Positions 35,380 to 43,310 of a stretch of 64,000 bases of DNA are shown piece after piece. The notes beneath the pieces were generated by a model. That model had not been told where the DNA came from. It made no database searches and worked only from the letters and a program-made list of their open reading frames with translations. The translations under genes were made by a program, and so were the position numbers. Origin of the DNA: Polyangia bacterium (GTDB taxonomy: Bacteria; Myxococcota_A; Polyangia; Nannocystales; Nannocystaceae); NCBI GenBank assembly GCA_030429545.1, contig JAUIFF010000008.1:124001-188000 (forward strand). The letters run 5' to 3'. Positions within the stretch are counted from its first letter, which is position 1, and every line of letters begins with the position of its first letter.

Positions 35380-37164
35380 ATGGTTCAGAAGTTTGTACGC
35401 CCACAGTTTTTGGCGCTCGCGCTCGCATGTGGTTTTGCCGGGATGACGCTTGCACCGACCCAGGCGAAGGCCTGCGGCGGGACGTTTTGTGACGGTGGCC
35501 AGGGCATGCCGGTCGATCAAACCGGTGAGAATATTCTGTTTGTCATCGACGCGACCAGTATCGAGGCCCACATCCAGATTCAGTACGACCCCGAGACCGA
35601 CGCCGACAACTTTGCGTGGTTGGTGCCGCTGACCTCGGTGCCCGAGTTTTCGGTGGGTTCCGAGCCGCTGTTTCAGGCCCTGCTGACCGCCACGGTGCCG
35701 ACCTACGGGCTCAACAGCAACCCCTGTATGGCTCCCCCTCCCAACGGCACCGGCGATGGGTTTTCGGTCAAGTTTGACAGCAACAGCCCGACCCCTCCCG
35801 ACATCCTATTTCAGGACGTGGTCGGTGCATTTGAGGTGACCGTGCTCAGCGATGACTCGGCCGCCGACGTGATGTTGTGGCTCGGCGAAAACGGTTACAC
35901 CCAGGATCCCGCGGCCGAGCCGATCATTCAGGAGTACCTCGACGAGGGTCACCTGTTTGCCGCGTTCAAGCTCCACCACGAAGCTGGCGTTTCAGACATC
36001 CACCCGGTGGTGCTGCGGTTTACCGGCGACGAGCCGTGCGTGCCGCTGCGGCTCACACGCATTGCCGCCGCCGACAATATGCGTGTACGTGCATTCTTTT
36101 TGGGGACCGCCCGCACGGTGCCCACCAACTACCGCCACGTGCTTGTCAACCCGCTCAAGCTCGATTGGCTCAACTTTGCCGATAACTATATCGACGTGAT
36201 CACCCAGGCCGTCGATGCGTTTCAGGCGGACGGCCGGGCGTTTGTCACCGAGTACGCCGGGGACGCGGGGGTGGTGCAGACCGCAGGCGTCTATCAAGCC
36301 GAGTGGAACGCCGAGGTGTTTGTCGGGCTCAGCCCGGTCGAGGTGGTCGATACCCTCGTGACGCAGGGCCTGGCCAACTGTTTCGAGGGGCAGTGCTTCA
36401 ACTTTTTTCCGCTGGTCGAGGGACTATTGCACACCCATTTGCCCGTGCCCGATGGGCTCACCGCCGAGGACTTTTATGGCTGCCTAAGTTGTTTTGAAGA
36501 CCAGATCGACCTCGAGGCGTGGGGCGATGGCAGCGGGTTTGCCAACGATTTGGGCGAGCGGGTTGTCGCCCCGGGCCTGCACGCGGCGACGCTGCTGCAG
36601 ACCTGGCCGTACCTCACCCGCCTGTTCACCACGATTTCGGGCCATGAAATGACCGAAGACCCGATGTTCCAGCAAAATCCGTCGCTTGCCGACATCGCCA
36701 ACATTCGCACCGCAACCCAGGATTTTTTGTGTGGCGACGAGTGGGGGGCAAACGCCTCGGTTGTCACCTTGCCCGACGGTCGCGAAGTGTTTGTCCCCGA
36801 CGGCTCGTGGCCCGAGTTCCCCGACGAGATGCCCTGGGCCCTAGAGGTGCAACAGACTGTGCTCGATGGTGCTCCCCAGGTTTTGGTTGATCATGCACCG
36901 ATCATCGACGACATGCTCGCGGCCCACAACGCGGCCTACGGGTGGCCCCCGGAGGAGGGCACAACCGGTGGCACGGGCACGACGACCGGAGAGCCCGGCG
37001 GCCCGTGGTCGGGCTCCGACTCAGGTACGAGCACGGGCGATGCAACGGCTGGCCAGACGATGGATTCGTCGGGGTGTGGTTGTCGAACAACAACTGGCTG
37101 GGCCTGGCCAGCGTGGGCCCTCGCCGGGTTTTGGGGCGTGATGTGGCGGCGCCGACGGTCCTAG
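35380..37164 (+). CDS. DUF2330 secreted protein, copy 2, with MYXO-CTERM-like tail
   Basis: This 594 aa protein is a tandem paralogue of the preceding gene with near-identical architecture: a signal ending AKA, CGGTFCDGG, VDQTGENILFVIDAT, the same PEFSVGSEPLFQALL block, ENGYTQDPAAEPIIQEYLDEGH, and a C-terminal GCGCRTTTG, hydrophobic helix, RRRRS. Residue identity looks high along the whole length, but silent positions have diverged, so the duplication is not very recent. Both copies carry the same dispersed palindrome TGTACGTGCA at the equivalent V-R-A-F codons (34152 and 36084). ATG 35380 starts the signal peptide. Confidence 0.87.
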   Translation: MVQKFVRPQFLALALACGFAGMTLAPTQAKACGGTFCDGGQGMPVDQTGENILFVIDATSIEAHIQIQYDPETDADNFAWLVPLTSVPEFSVGSEPLFQALLTATVPTYGLNSNPCMAPPPNGTGDGFSVKFDSNSPTPPDILFQDVVGAFEVTVLSDDSAADVMLWLGENGYTQDPAAEPIIQEYLDEGHLFAAFKLHHEAGVSDIHPVVLRFTGDEPCVPLRLTRIAAADNMRVRAFFLGTARTVPTNYRHVLVNPLKLDWLNFADNYIDVITQAVDAFQADGRAFVTEYAGDAGVVQTAGVYQAEWNAEVFVGLSPVEVVDTLVTQGLANCFEGQCFNFFPLVEGLLHTHLPVPDGLTAEDFYGCLSCFEDQIDLEAWGDGSGFANDLGERVVAPGLHAATLLQTWPYLTRLFTTISGHEMTEDPMFQQNPSLADIANIRTATQDFLCGDEWGANASVVTLPDGREVFVPDGSWPEFPDEMPWALEVQQTVLDGAPQVLVDHAPIIDDMLAAHNAAYGWPPEEGTTGGTGTTTGEPGGPWSGSDSGTSTGDATAGQTMDSSGCGCRTTTGWAWPAWALAGFWGVMWRRRRS

Positions 37165-37183
37165 GTCGGCTGCGGAAGGCGAG

Positions 37184-37900
37184 CTACGGGCGAATCCCGT
37201 CGAAGATCACGTTGTCGACATATTGCAGGGCATGCGCCATCTGGGCTTCGGTTTTGACCGTCCAGGCCAGTACTGGCAGGCCGACCTTGCGGGCGAGGGT
37301 GGCTGGCCAATAGGGCAGGCACGCGTGGTCGTAGGCGATAAAGTTGGCACCGGTCAGTGGGTGCATCAGCAACCGTTTGAGTGTGGCGACCTGGTGGCGG
37401 GGGAGGTCTTGGTCGCGAAAATCACAGGCCAGCTGGCCGCGGAGTACATGTGGTGCATATACACGAAACCAGGCCAGGCTGTAGGGCGAAAACGACTGAA
37501 TCGCAAAGGCGCCGCGATAGCCAACAAGCTCGCGCCAGACCGCGCGTTCGAGTCGGCCAGCCCGCCCGCGACTTTTGAGCTCGATCAGCAGTGGTACGCG
37601 ACCGGCGACGCACGCGAGTACCTGCCGCAGCGTTGGGATTTTAGCCGCCGTACCCAACAATTTGAGCTCCGCAATATCGCTGACCGTGCGGGCCGACAAC
37701 GGCCCCTTTACCTGGGTGAGGCGGTCGAGTTCGGCGTCGTGAAAGACGACGACAGTTTCGTCAGCGAGCAGACGAACGTCGAGTTCAATCGGGTAACCCG
37801 CAGCGACAGCTGCTTCGAACGCCGGCAGCGAATTTTCTGGGAGGTCCGCGTCGTGCAGGCCGCGGTGGGCGATCGGACGGTCTCGCAACCAAGTGGTCAT
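37184..37900 (-). CDS. ugpQ: Glycerophosphodiester phosphodiesterase
   Basis: This is a 238 aa TIM-barrel GDPD enzyme that hydrolyses glycerophosphodiesters to glycerol-3-phosphate and an alcohol. Catalytic residues are visible: IAHRGLHDADLPENSLPAF (HRG and the ENS Glu), IELDVRLLADETVVVFHD (the ExD pair and the second catalytic His), LLIELKS and the C-terminal VLAWTVKT. No signal peptide is evident, so it is probably cytoplasmic. It converges with the DUF2330 genes, with 19 bp between the stops. Confidence 0.92.
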   Translation of the reverse strand: MTTWLRDRPIAHRGLHDADLPENSLPAFEAAVAAGYPIELDVRLLADETVVVFHDAELDRLTQVKGPLSARTVSDIAELKLLGTAAKIPTLRQVLACVAGRVPLLIELKSRGRAGRLERAVWRELVGYRGAFAIQSFSPYSLAWFRVYAPHVLRGQLACDFRDQDLPRHQVATLKRLLMHPLTGANFIAYDHACLPYWPATLARKVGLPVLAWTVKTEAQMAHALQYVDNVIFDGIRP

Positions 37901-38054
37901 GTGGCGAAATACTCCATGTTTCTGGAGGTGGGGACAACTGCCCGTGGTCAGGGCTGTGGGGTTGGGACCCCACCACCATGTTATCTGGCTATGTTACGAT
38001 CGAAGGGCCCGCAGGTTTGGAATTGAAGCTGTCGGAGCGGTCAGTTGAGTAGCC

Positions 38055-38819
38055 ATGTCGATACTGCGTACGGTCATCGTAAGTTCCCTGCTTTTGTGCC
38101 CCCTTGCTGGCTGTGACAGCGAGGCTTCTGCCGAGGGCGAGGTTGCTGTCGCCGCCGATGGCGAGGCCAAGGTTGACGCCGAAGCGAGTGTAGATGCAAG
38201 CGTAGAAGTGGCGGTCGACGGCAAAATCAAGGCCGAGGCCCTCGATCTCGAAGCGATTTCGTTCATGGTCAAAAAGGGCATGGTCAAAAATGCCAAGGCC
38301 CTCGAAAAGGAACTCAACAAAAAGGGCTCAAAGCTGGCCAATGTCGATATCGACGGCGATGGCAAGCGCGACCGCTTGGTGATCAAAGAGGTGCGCAACG
38401 GCGATGTCGTCACATTTGAGGTACGCGTAGCGGCGTCGGGCAAGGGCAAGGTCGAGGTCGAGGATACCGTGATCCTGGCAACGGTTGTATTTACACCCGA
38501 TCGCGCGAGCAAAAAACTCCATGTCGAAGCTTCCTACACCACGGTTGTTATCCACGAGGAGACCCAGATTTATGTGTTTGACAGCGACATCGAGGTCAAC
38601 GGCGATGTCATCGTGGTGACGGACATGCCGTTTGTCACCTGGGTCTACACCGTCAACCGTCCGGTCTATGTCGGGGTTGTGTTTGTCGATGTCCACCACC
38701 ACGTCAAATACAAGCGGTGGAAAAAGCACAAGAAACACAAGAAACACAAAAAGGGCCGTGGCTACGTGAAGGTCAAGCACAAGCACCGCGGCGGCGGCAA
38801 GGTTAAGGTTCGGTTTTAG
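38055..38819 (+). CDS. Hypothetical lipoprotein with Lys/His-rich C terminus
   Basis: This is a 254 aa protein, not recognised. The signal peptide ends in lipobox PLAGC, followed by an acidic Ala/Glu/Val-rich segment. A central segment has LANVDIDGDGKRDRLVIKEV, a calcium-loop-like DxDxDG motif followed by a beta-rich domain. The last about 55 residues are very basic, with KRWKKHKKHKKHKKGRGYV and further Lys/His/Gly. An acidic head and basic tail on one lipoprotein is striking. The tail could bind nucleic acid, polyanionic polysaccharide or lipopolysaccharide (inference). A palindrome copy lies at 38486-38495. Confidence 0.75.
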   Translation: MSILRTVIVSSLLLCPLAGCDSEASAEGEVAVAADGEAKVDAEASVDASVEVAVDGKIKAEALDLEAISFMVKKGMVKNAKALEKELNKKGSKLANVDIDGDGKRDRLVIKEVRNGDVVTFEVRVAASGKGKVEVEDTVILATVVFTPDRASKKLHVEASYTTVVIHEETQIYVFDSDIEVNGDVIVVTDMPFVTWVYTVNRPVYVGVVFVDVHHHVKYKRWKKHKKHKKHKKGRGYVKVKHKHRGGGKVKVRF

Positions 38820-38953
38820 GCCGAAGTTTTGGCGGTCGGCCTGTTGCGGATGGGTTCGCAACGGGCCGATTTTATTTGTACAGACAAGAAAACTGCGAAG
38901 ACGCCCGACTTACCGGTCTGTCCGCTGCGAGGGCGACCGGGTCCACGCCCGAC

Positions 38954-39376
38954 TTACAGCTTGTCAGATGCCAACCCGACCGAACCCACGCCCGACTCAT
39001 GGGCGGCAGCCATCACGCGAATGACCTTGCCGTAGTTGACCTTGGGGTCGGCATCGATGGCGACGCGGCCGTCGTTTTGGATTTTTTCGTTTTTCGACAG
39101 CTCGTCGACCATGGTGTCGTAGTCGTCGCTGAGGGCCGTCTCGCCGAGCGAAACCTTGCCCTCGGCAGTGATCGTGATCAGCAGGGTCGAGTTGGGGTCG
39201 TCCTGCTTTTGCACCTTGGGCTCCTGCGGCACATCAAGGGGGATCTGCTCGTGGGGCGGCGGCGGGGTGGCGACCATGAAGATGATCAACAGCGAAAGCA
39301 ACACGTCGACCATCGGGGTGACATTGATCTCCGACAGCGCTCCGCTGTCGTCGTCGCTTTGAACGTTACCGGCCAT
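38954..39376 (-). CDS. ExbD/TolR-like biopolymer transport protein, orphan
   Basis: This is a 140 aa single-pass inner membrane protein with the family motif SEINVTPMVDVLLSLLIIFMV (conserved Asp in VDV) and a periplasmic domain ending LASDKL. No ExbB or TonB gene is adjacent, in contrast to the set at 7.3-9.3 kb. Its start overlaps the upstream region of a divergent hypothetical gene. It may use an ExbB encoded elsewhere or belong to a gliding- or Tol-related motor. Confidence 0.88.
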   Translation of the reverse strand: MAGNVQSDDDSGALSEINVTPMVDVLLSLLIIFMVATPPPPHEQIPLDVPQEPKVQKQDDPNSTLLITITAEGKVSLGETALSDDYDTMVDELSKNEKIQNDGRVAIDADPKVNYGKVIRVMAAAHESGVGSVGLASDKL

Positions 39377-39542
39377 GGTGGCGGCGATTGTACAGCGAAC
39401 ACCGACAATGCGCTCGGGCTTTCACAACTTGTCCTGCCCGCCGACGTTTGGGCCCGCAACGCCACCCGCTCGGCGAGGCGCGGTTGCGATCGGTGCAGGT
39501 GTACAGGATCCCAAGTTTCCTGAGTGGCGGTATCGTTGCAGG

Positions 39543-40280
39543 ATGCCCCGCCGCTCAGCTGCCCCGATCGCCTGCCTGATGCTCGCGCCCATGGTGGTGT
39601 GGTTGCTCGCCGAGCTACGCGGGGCGACGCCCGAGCCGACCGTGGTCTGTGCTCCGGAGCCGGCGAAAAGCTCGGTTCGAGTCCCGTCGGTGATGTTTGT
39701 CGAGGCGGGAGTGGTGCGGGTCGAGTGCGCAGCTTCAGGCTGTGGCCACCCACAGGGCCCATGGCAGGTCGACACCTTGCGTCGCGAGGTTTGGCAGGCA
39801 GCGGCTGTCGGTCGGCCGGTGGCTGTCGTCGGCCCGGGCCTGCAGGTCGAGCCCTGTGTGGGGGAGTTGCACGGGTTTCGCTGGGCGGTGACGATTCCCG
39901 AGGGGGTCGGCGACGACATTGAAGGGCTCCTAGACGCCGCAGAGGACAACCCAAGTCCTGTCCAAGCCGAGCTGCAGCAGTTGGCGACGACCTACCGCCC
40001 GGAGTTGTTGGCCGAGCCTCCGGCTGCCTGCACCGGTGCCCGATGGTTACGTGAAGTCACCAGCATGTCGAAACGGTCAGGTCGCAGCACAGCTTCCGAC
40101 ATTCCCCAAGTTTCATTGCATGGTCATACAGTGGTGCAGCAGTGGGAGGTTGGTGAGAACGTGGTCGAAGCTGTGGTCGTAGATGCGACGGGGACCCTTC
40201 GCCATGTCCGCAGGCGCGGACGAGCGACCGAAGTCGTTGCATCATCATCGCCGCCAGTCGATGAGCCGTGTACCCAGTGA
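39543..40280 (+). CDS. Hypothetical protein with N-terminal membrane/signal segment
   Basis: This is a 245 aa protein, unrecognised. The ATG at 39543 begins MPRRSAAPIACLMLAPMVVWLL, a signal or anchor. The frame is open back to 39375 but that part is Arg/Pro-rich and overlaps the divergent ExbD gene. The mature part has five or six Cys and a beta-rich feel, including VGENVVEAVVVDATGTLRHV near the C terminus. Codon use resembles its neighbours, which supports a real gene. Confidence 0.6.
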   Translation: MPRRSAAPIACLMLAPMVVWLLAELRGATPEPTVVCAPEPAKSSVRVPSVMFVEAGVVRVECAASGCGHPQGPWQVDTLRREVWQAAAVGRPVAVVGPGLQVEPCVGELHGFRWAVTIPEGVGDDIEGLLDAAEDNPSPVQAELQQLATTYRPELLAEPPAACTGARWLREVTSMSKRSGRSTASDIPQVSLHGHTVVQQWEVGENVVEAVVVDATGTLRHVRRRGRATEVVASSSPPVDEPCTQ

Positions 40281-40388
40281 GTGAGGTCTCTGGCGGATGT
40301 TGTGTGCACAACAATGCACAGGTTTTGCTCGCTAACTGTGACGCGGATCACTCTTGGCCGTGAGAGCGAAACCTGTATCCTCCCGGTC

Positions 40389-41426
40389 ATGTACCGACCG
40401 TTTCGTTTGCTTGCCTTAGTGGCCCCATTGTCCTTCGTTTTGCCAGCCTGTGGCGGCGACGATGGAAGTTCAGGCTCCGACTCCAACACCACCGGATCGG
40501 AGACGACCGAAGCGACCGAGAACCCAGGAACCTCCGAGGGGACCGGTTCGGAGACGGAGTCACCGACTGGCAGTGAGAGTGAGTCGGAGACCGAGGACCC
40601 GACGACCGAGGGCCCGACGACCGAAGACCCGACGACCGAAGATCCGACGACCGAGGACCCGACGACCGAGGACCCGACGACCGAAGACCCGACCTCTGAA
40701 ACGGGCATCGACCCCGCCTGTGGCAACGGTATGATCGAGGGCGACGAGGTTTGCGACGACGGCAACAACGTCACCGAGATTTCCGAGTCCAACTCGACGC
40801 CGATGGAGTATCCGGAAGGTGCGTGTATCGACAACTGCGGCCTGCTGCTGGGCGATTGTGGCAACGGAGTGATGGACCCCGGCGAAGCTTGCGACGACGG
40901 CAACCTAGATCCCTACGACGAGTGCACGCCTTCTTGTACAGTCAACGATCGCAGCTACAGCTCGCCGTGTTACCGCGACTGCGGCGACGAGCAGTGCAGT
41001 TCGACCAACATCCTCGACGGCACGATTGTCGGTTGTGATGCCATCACCCCGCCGCCCAACGCCGAGAAGGTTTGCCTCGAGAGCGCCGACGACGAGGTCC
41101 TAAACAACGAAATCCACCTGTACTTCGCCGAGGGCAAGTGCGCAGTGATGGCCCAAAAGTGCGAGGGCATTGTCTGCCCCGGCGATTTGACCATTGGCGA
41201 CTACGACAACTTCAACGAGTGCCCGGCCGGCACCGCGCTGGTCGACCGGGTCACCGACTCGGGGATCGTCACGGTCTACACCAAGGTCTGCCACAAGGTC
41301 TGCGACAGCGATGCCGACTGCCGCTGGAACGCGTTTGACGAGGTGTGGCAAAAGTCTGGCGAGAACCGCTGCCAAGTGCTGCCCGAGACCGACCCGGTCA
41401 AAATCTGCGTCGACGCCCAAAACTAA
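40389..41426 (+). CDS. Lipoprotein with Glu-Asp-Pro-Thr-Thr stalk and myxobacterial Cys-rich repeat
   Basis: This is a 345 aa protein. The signal peptide ends in lipobox VLPAC. A Ser/Thr/Glu stalk with seven EDPTT-type repeats leads to a DUF4215-type Cys-rich repeat ([16 protein letters not shown] and [16 protein letters not shown]), a module common in myxobacterial surface proteins. The C-terminal half has many paired Cys ([11 protein letters not shown]). It is probably displayed on the outer surface. It ends at 41426, followed by a strong terminator. Confidence 0.82.
   Translation: MYRPFRLLALVAPLSFVLPACGGDDGSSGSDSNTTGSETTEATENPGTSEGTGSETESPTGSESESETEDPTTEGPTTEDPTTEDPTTEDPTTEDPTTEDPTSETGIDPACGNGMIEGDEVCDDGNNVTEISESNSTPMEYPEGACIDNCGLLLGDCGNGVMDPGEACDDGNLDPYDECTPSCTVNDRSYSSPCYRDCGDEQCSSTNILDGTIVGCDAITPPPNAEKVCLESADDEVLNNEIHLYFAEGKCAVMAQKCEGIVCPGDLTIGDYDNFNECPAGTALVDRVTDSGIVTVYTKVCHKVCDSDADCRWNAFDEVWQKSGENRCQVLPETDPVKICVDAQN
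40593..40697 (+). repeat. Tandem repeat, 15 bp x 7, encoding EDPTT
   Basis: Seven 15 bp units, differing by GAA/GAG and GAC/GAT/GGC choices, encode [10 protein letters not shown], then EDPTT four times, then EDPTS. Confidence 0.93.
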
Positions 41427-41444
41427 TTGTAGACACAATAAAAT

Positions 41445-41477
41445 GCCACCCGAGCCCAGTGCCCGGGTGGCGTTTTT
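41445..41477 (+). terminator. Rho-independent terminator of the Cys-rich lipoprotein gene
   Basis: A perfect 8 bp stem GCCACCCG/CGGGTGGC (41445-41452 with 41464-41471) and 11 nt loop is followed by GTTTTT. It begins 19 bp after the stop. Confidence 0.9.
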
Positions 41478-41489
41478 GATGGCGGGCGT

Positions 41490-41514
41490 AAAAAAGACCG
41501 CCCATCGGGCGGCC
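41490..41514 (-). terminator. Rho-independent terminator of the M23 peptidase gene
   Basis: On the minus strand the stem GGCCGCCC/GGGCGG with a short loop is followed by TCTTTTTT. It lies 24 bp downstream of the M23 stop. Together with the preceding one it forms a back-to-back pair between convergent genes. Confidence 0.85.
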
Positions 41515-41537
41515 TTGTGAACGCGATCAAACTGTGG

Positions 41538-43220
41538 CTACTGGCAATACCAGTTGTGGGTCCAAAAACTCTCCGGGCCGCTGCAGGGGCCGGCATAGGG
41601 ATCGTCGTAGGGGTATCCGTAACGGATGACCTCGAAGTGCAGGTGGGGGCCGGTCGAGTTGCCGGAGCTGCCGGAGACGCCTAGGTAGCTGCCGCAACCT
41701 TTCCAGCCCCAACCGGTGACGGTGCCGTGGGTCATGTGCCCGTAGATCGACTTCCAGCCGCCACCGTGGTCCATGCGCACGTGGTTGCCAAATCCGTTGC
41801 CGCACCAGTTGCCCCAGCCGCCGGTGGTCGCACAGCCGTCGACGCGGTGGTAGATGCTCCCGCTGGCCGCGGCGTAGAGATTGTTGCCGTAGTTGGCTGA
41901 AAAATCGGTCCCGCGGTGTCCGTCGTAGGTCTGGGTGCCGCAGTTTTTATCCTTGCGCCAGCCCTCGGCCGCGTTGTTGTCGTAGTGGTAGTTGACCCCG
42001 TAGTAGTTGTTCATCGGAAACTGAAAACGAACCGTCGAGTCGGCCGCGCGGGGGCTGCCGTTGAGCATGGCGTCGAGCTCCTCGGGCGAAGGGGTTTGGT
42101 GGTTGTCAAATTCGGCGGGAGCGAGGGGCACGGTTGGCAGCGTGCCCGAGGTTCGGGCAAGGGTGACCCGCTCGCCAGTTTCGGTCGAAATGGATGTAAG
42201 TACAATCTCGTCGTCGATGTCGGTCGTGATCGCCGTCAAGGTGCCGTCGGCCTGCCACTGTGGGGCCATCCCAGGGCCAAACGCAGCATGTGTGGGGCGC
42301 AGTGGATCGGCCGAAAAGTCGAGTGTATGAATTTCGCCGGCGTCGGTGTAGTGGGCCCCAAACAGTAGGCGCTGGCCATCGTCGGACCACGCGACCTCGG
42401 TGTTGAACGACGGGCTCGGGACAAAGCTGTCATCGATGGTTTCGAGGCCGATGTTGGTCAACTGCTCAGGCACTTCGTCGGTGAGATCGACGGCCCAAAA
42501 CGAGTGGATCCCGGTGCGTGCTCCCGACAAAAACAACAGGCGTTGGCCATCGGGGGACCACACGGGCTCGATGTCATCAAACCCACTGGTGAGCTCGCGG
42601 TCGAGCTCGGTCGCGAGGTCGAGCACGTGCAGGTCGATGGTTTCTGGCAGGGAGCCGGGTGTCCAGTCGGCGGGGAGGCGACCGTAGGCGAGTTGCGTGC
42701 CATCGGGCGAGAGCGCAGGCGTAATCGCATGGTCGGCAACAACCTCGATATCCTCGGGGTTGGCCGGATCGATCTCGACGATCTCCATCTGCCGGGTGCC
42801 CGCGATGATGCGACCTGTGTGCGGCTGAAAACTCGCTCGCGTGACCTCCTGGCCACTTGTGAGGGGGGTGAGGACACTGCTGCGGACATCGAGGAGGTAG
42901 AGGTCGTAGCCCCCGTTATCCTCCGACTCGGGCAACAACGCCCGCGGGTGTGCACCTATAAGAAGTTTGTGTCGGTCGTGAAAGCCGAGGGCGACAAACG
43001 CATCGACGGTGAGAGAAATGCGTTTGGTCAGGCCATCCTCGCCATACAGGACAACGGCCCCATCGACGACCAAAGCACGCTCGTAGACCTCGTCTGACTC
43101 GGATTGCTCGACGCTGTCATCGTTGTATTGCAACACATCGTCGCCCGCAGACTGTTCGCCGCAGGCGAGACTGAGGGACAGGGGCAGGGCGAACACCAGG
43201 GCAATCGAGTTTTTGGTCAT
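41538..43220 (-). CDS. M23 family metallopeptidase with N-terminal beta-propeller, lipoprotein
   Basis: This is a 560 aa protein. The signal ends in lipobox LSLAC. Residues of about 60-380 form a TolB/WD40-like propeller with repeated PALSPDGTQLAYGR, PVWSPDGQRLLFLS and EVAWSDDGQRLLFG motifs. The C-terminal domain is a LytM/M23 peptidase: zinc ligands in YDGHRGTDFSAN (His and Asp), then VRMDHGG and the HLHFEV motif. All ligands are present, so activity on peptidoglycan cross-links or on prey cell walls is plausible. The chosen ATG 43220 is one of two close starts (43229). The gene is divergent from the Ser/Thr kinase, with a 90 bp gap. Confidence 0.88.
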   Translation of the reverse strand: MTKNSIALVFALPLSLSLACGEQSAGDDVLQYNDDSVEQSESDEVYERALVVDGAVVLYGEDGLTKRISLTVDAFVALGFHDRHKLLIGAHPRALLPESEDNGGYDLYLLDVRSSVLTPLTSGQEVTRASFQPHTGRIIAGTRQMEIVEIDPANPEDIEVVADHAITPALSPDGTQLAYGRLPADWTPGSLPETIDLHVLDLATELDRELTSGFDDIEPVWSPDGQRLLFLSGARTGIHSFWAVDLTDEVPEQLTNIGLETIDDSFVPSPSFNTEVAWSDDGQRLLFGAHYTDAGEIHTLDFSADPLRPTHAAFGPGMAPQWQADGTLTAITTDIDDEIVLTSISTETGERVTLARTSGTLPTVPLAPAEFDNHQTPSPEELDAMLNGSPRAADSTVRFQFPMNNYYGVNYHYDNNAAEGWRKDKNCGTQTYDGHRGTDFSANYGNNLYAAASGSIYHRVDGCATTGGWGNWCGNGFGNHVRMDHGGGWKSIYGHMTHGTVTGWGWKGCGSYLGVSGSSGNSTGPHLHFEVIRYGYPYDDPYAGPCSGPESFWTHNWYCQ

Positions 43221-43310
43221 GGAACACATCCACTTCCCGAGTTGCCGACCCGGGTGCAGCGGTTCCCAAAAACGCAAAAAAAAATCCTTGGTACATTTGG
43301 ACAGGTCCCT

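Noticed and set aside
39375-39542. N-terminal extension of the hypothetical protein at 39543
   Set aside because: The extension is Arg/Pro-rich, runs into the divergent ExbD gene and would bury the signal segment. The ATG at 39543 is the better start.
43104-43310. Upstream in-frame extension of the Ser/Thr kinase
   Set aside because: It overlaps the N terminus of the divergent M23 gene and has no domain content. ATG 43311 begins directly before the kinase-associated N terminus.
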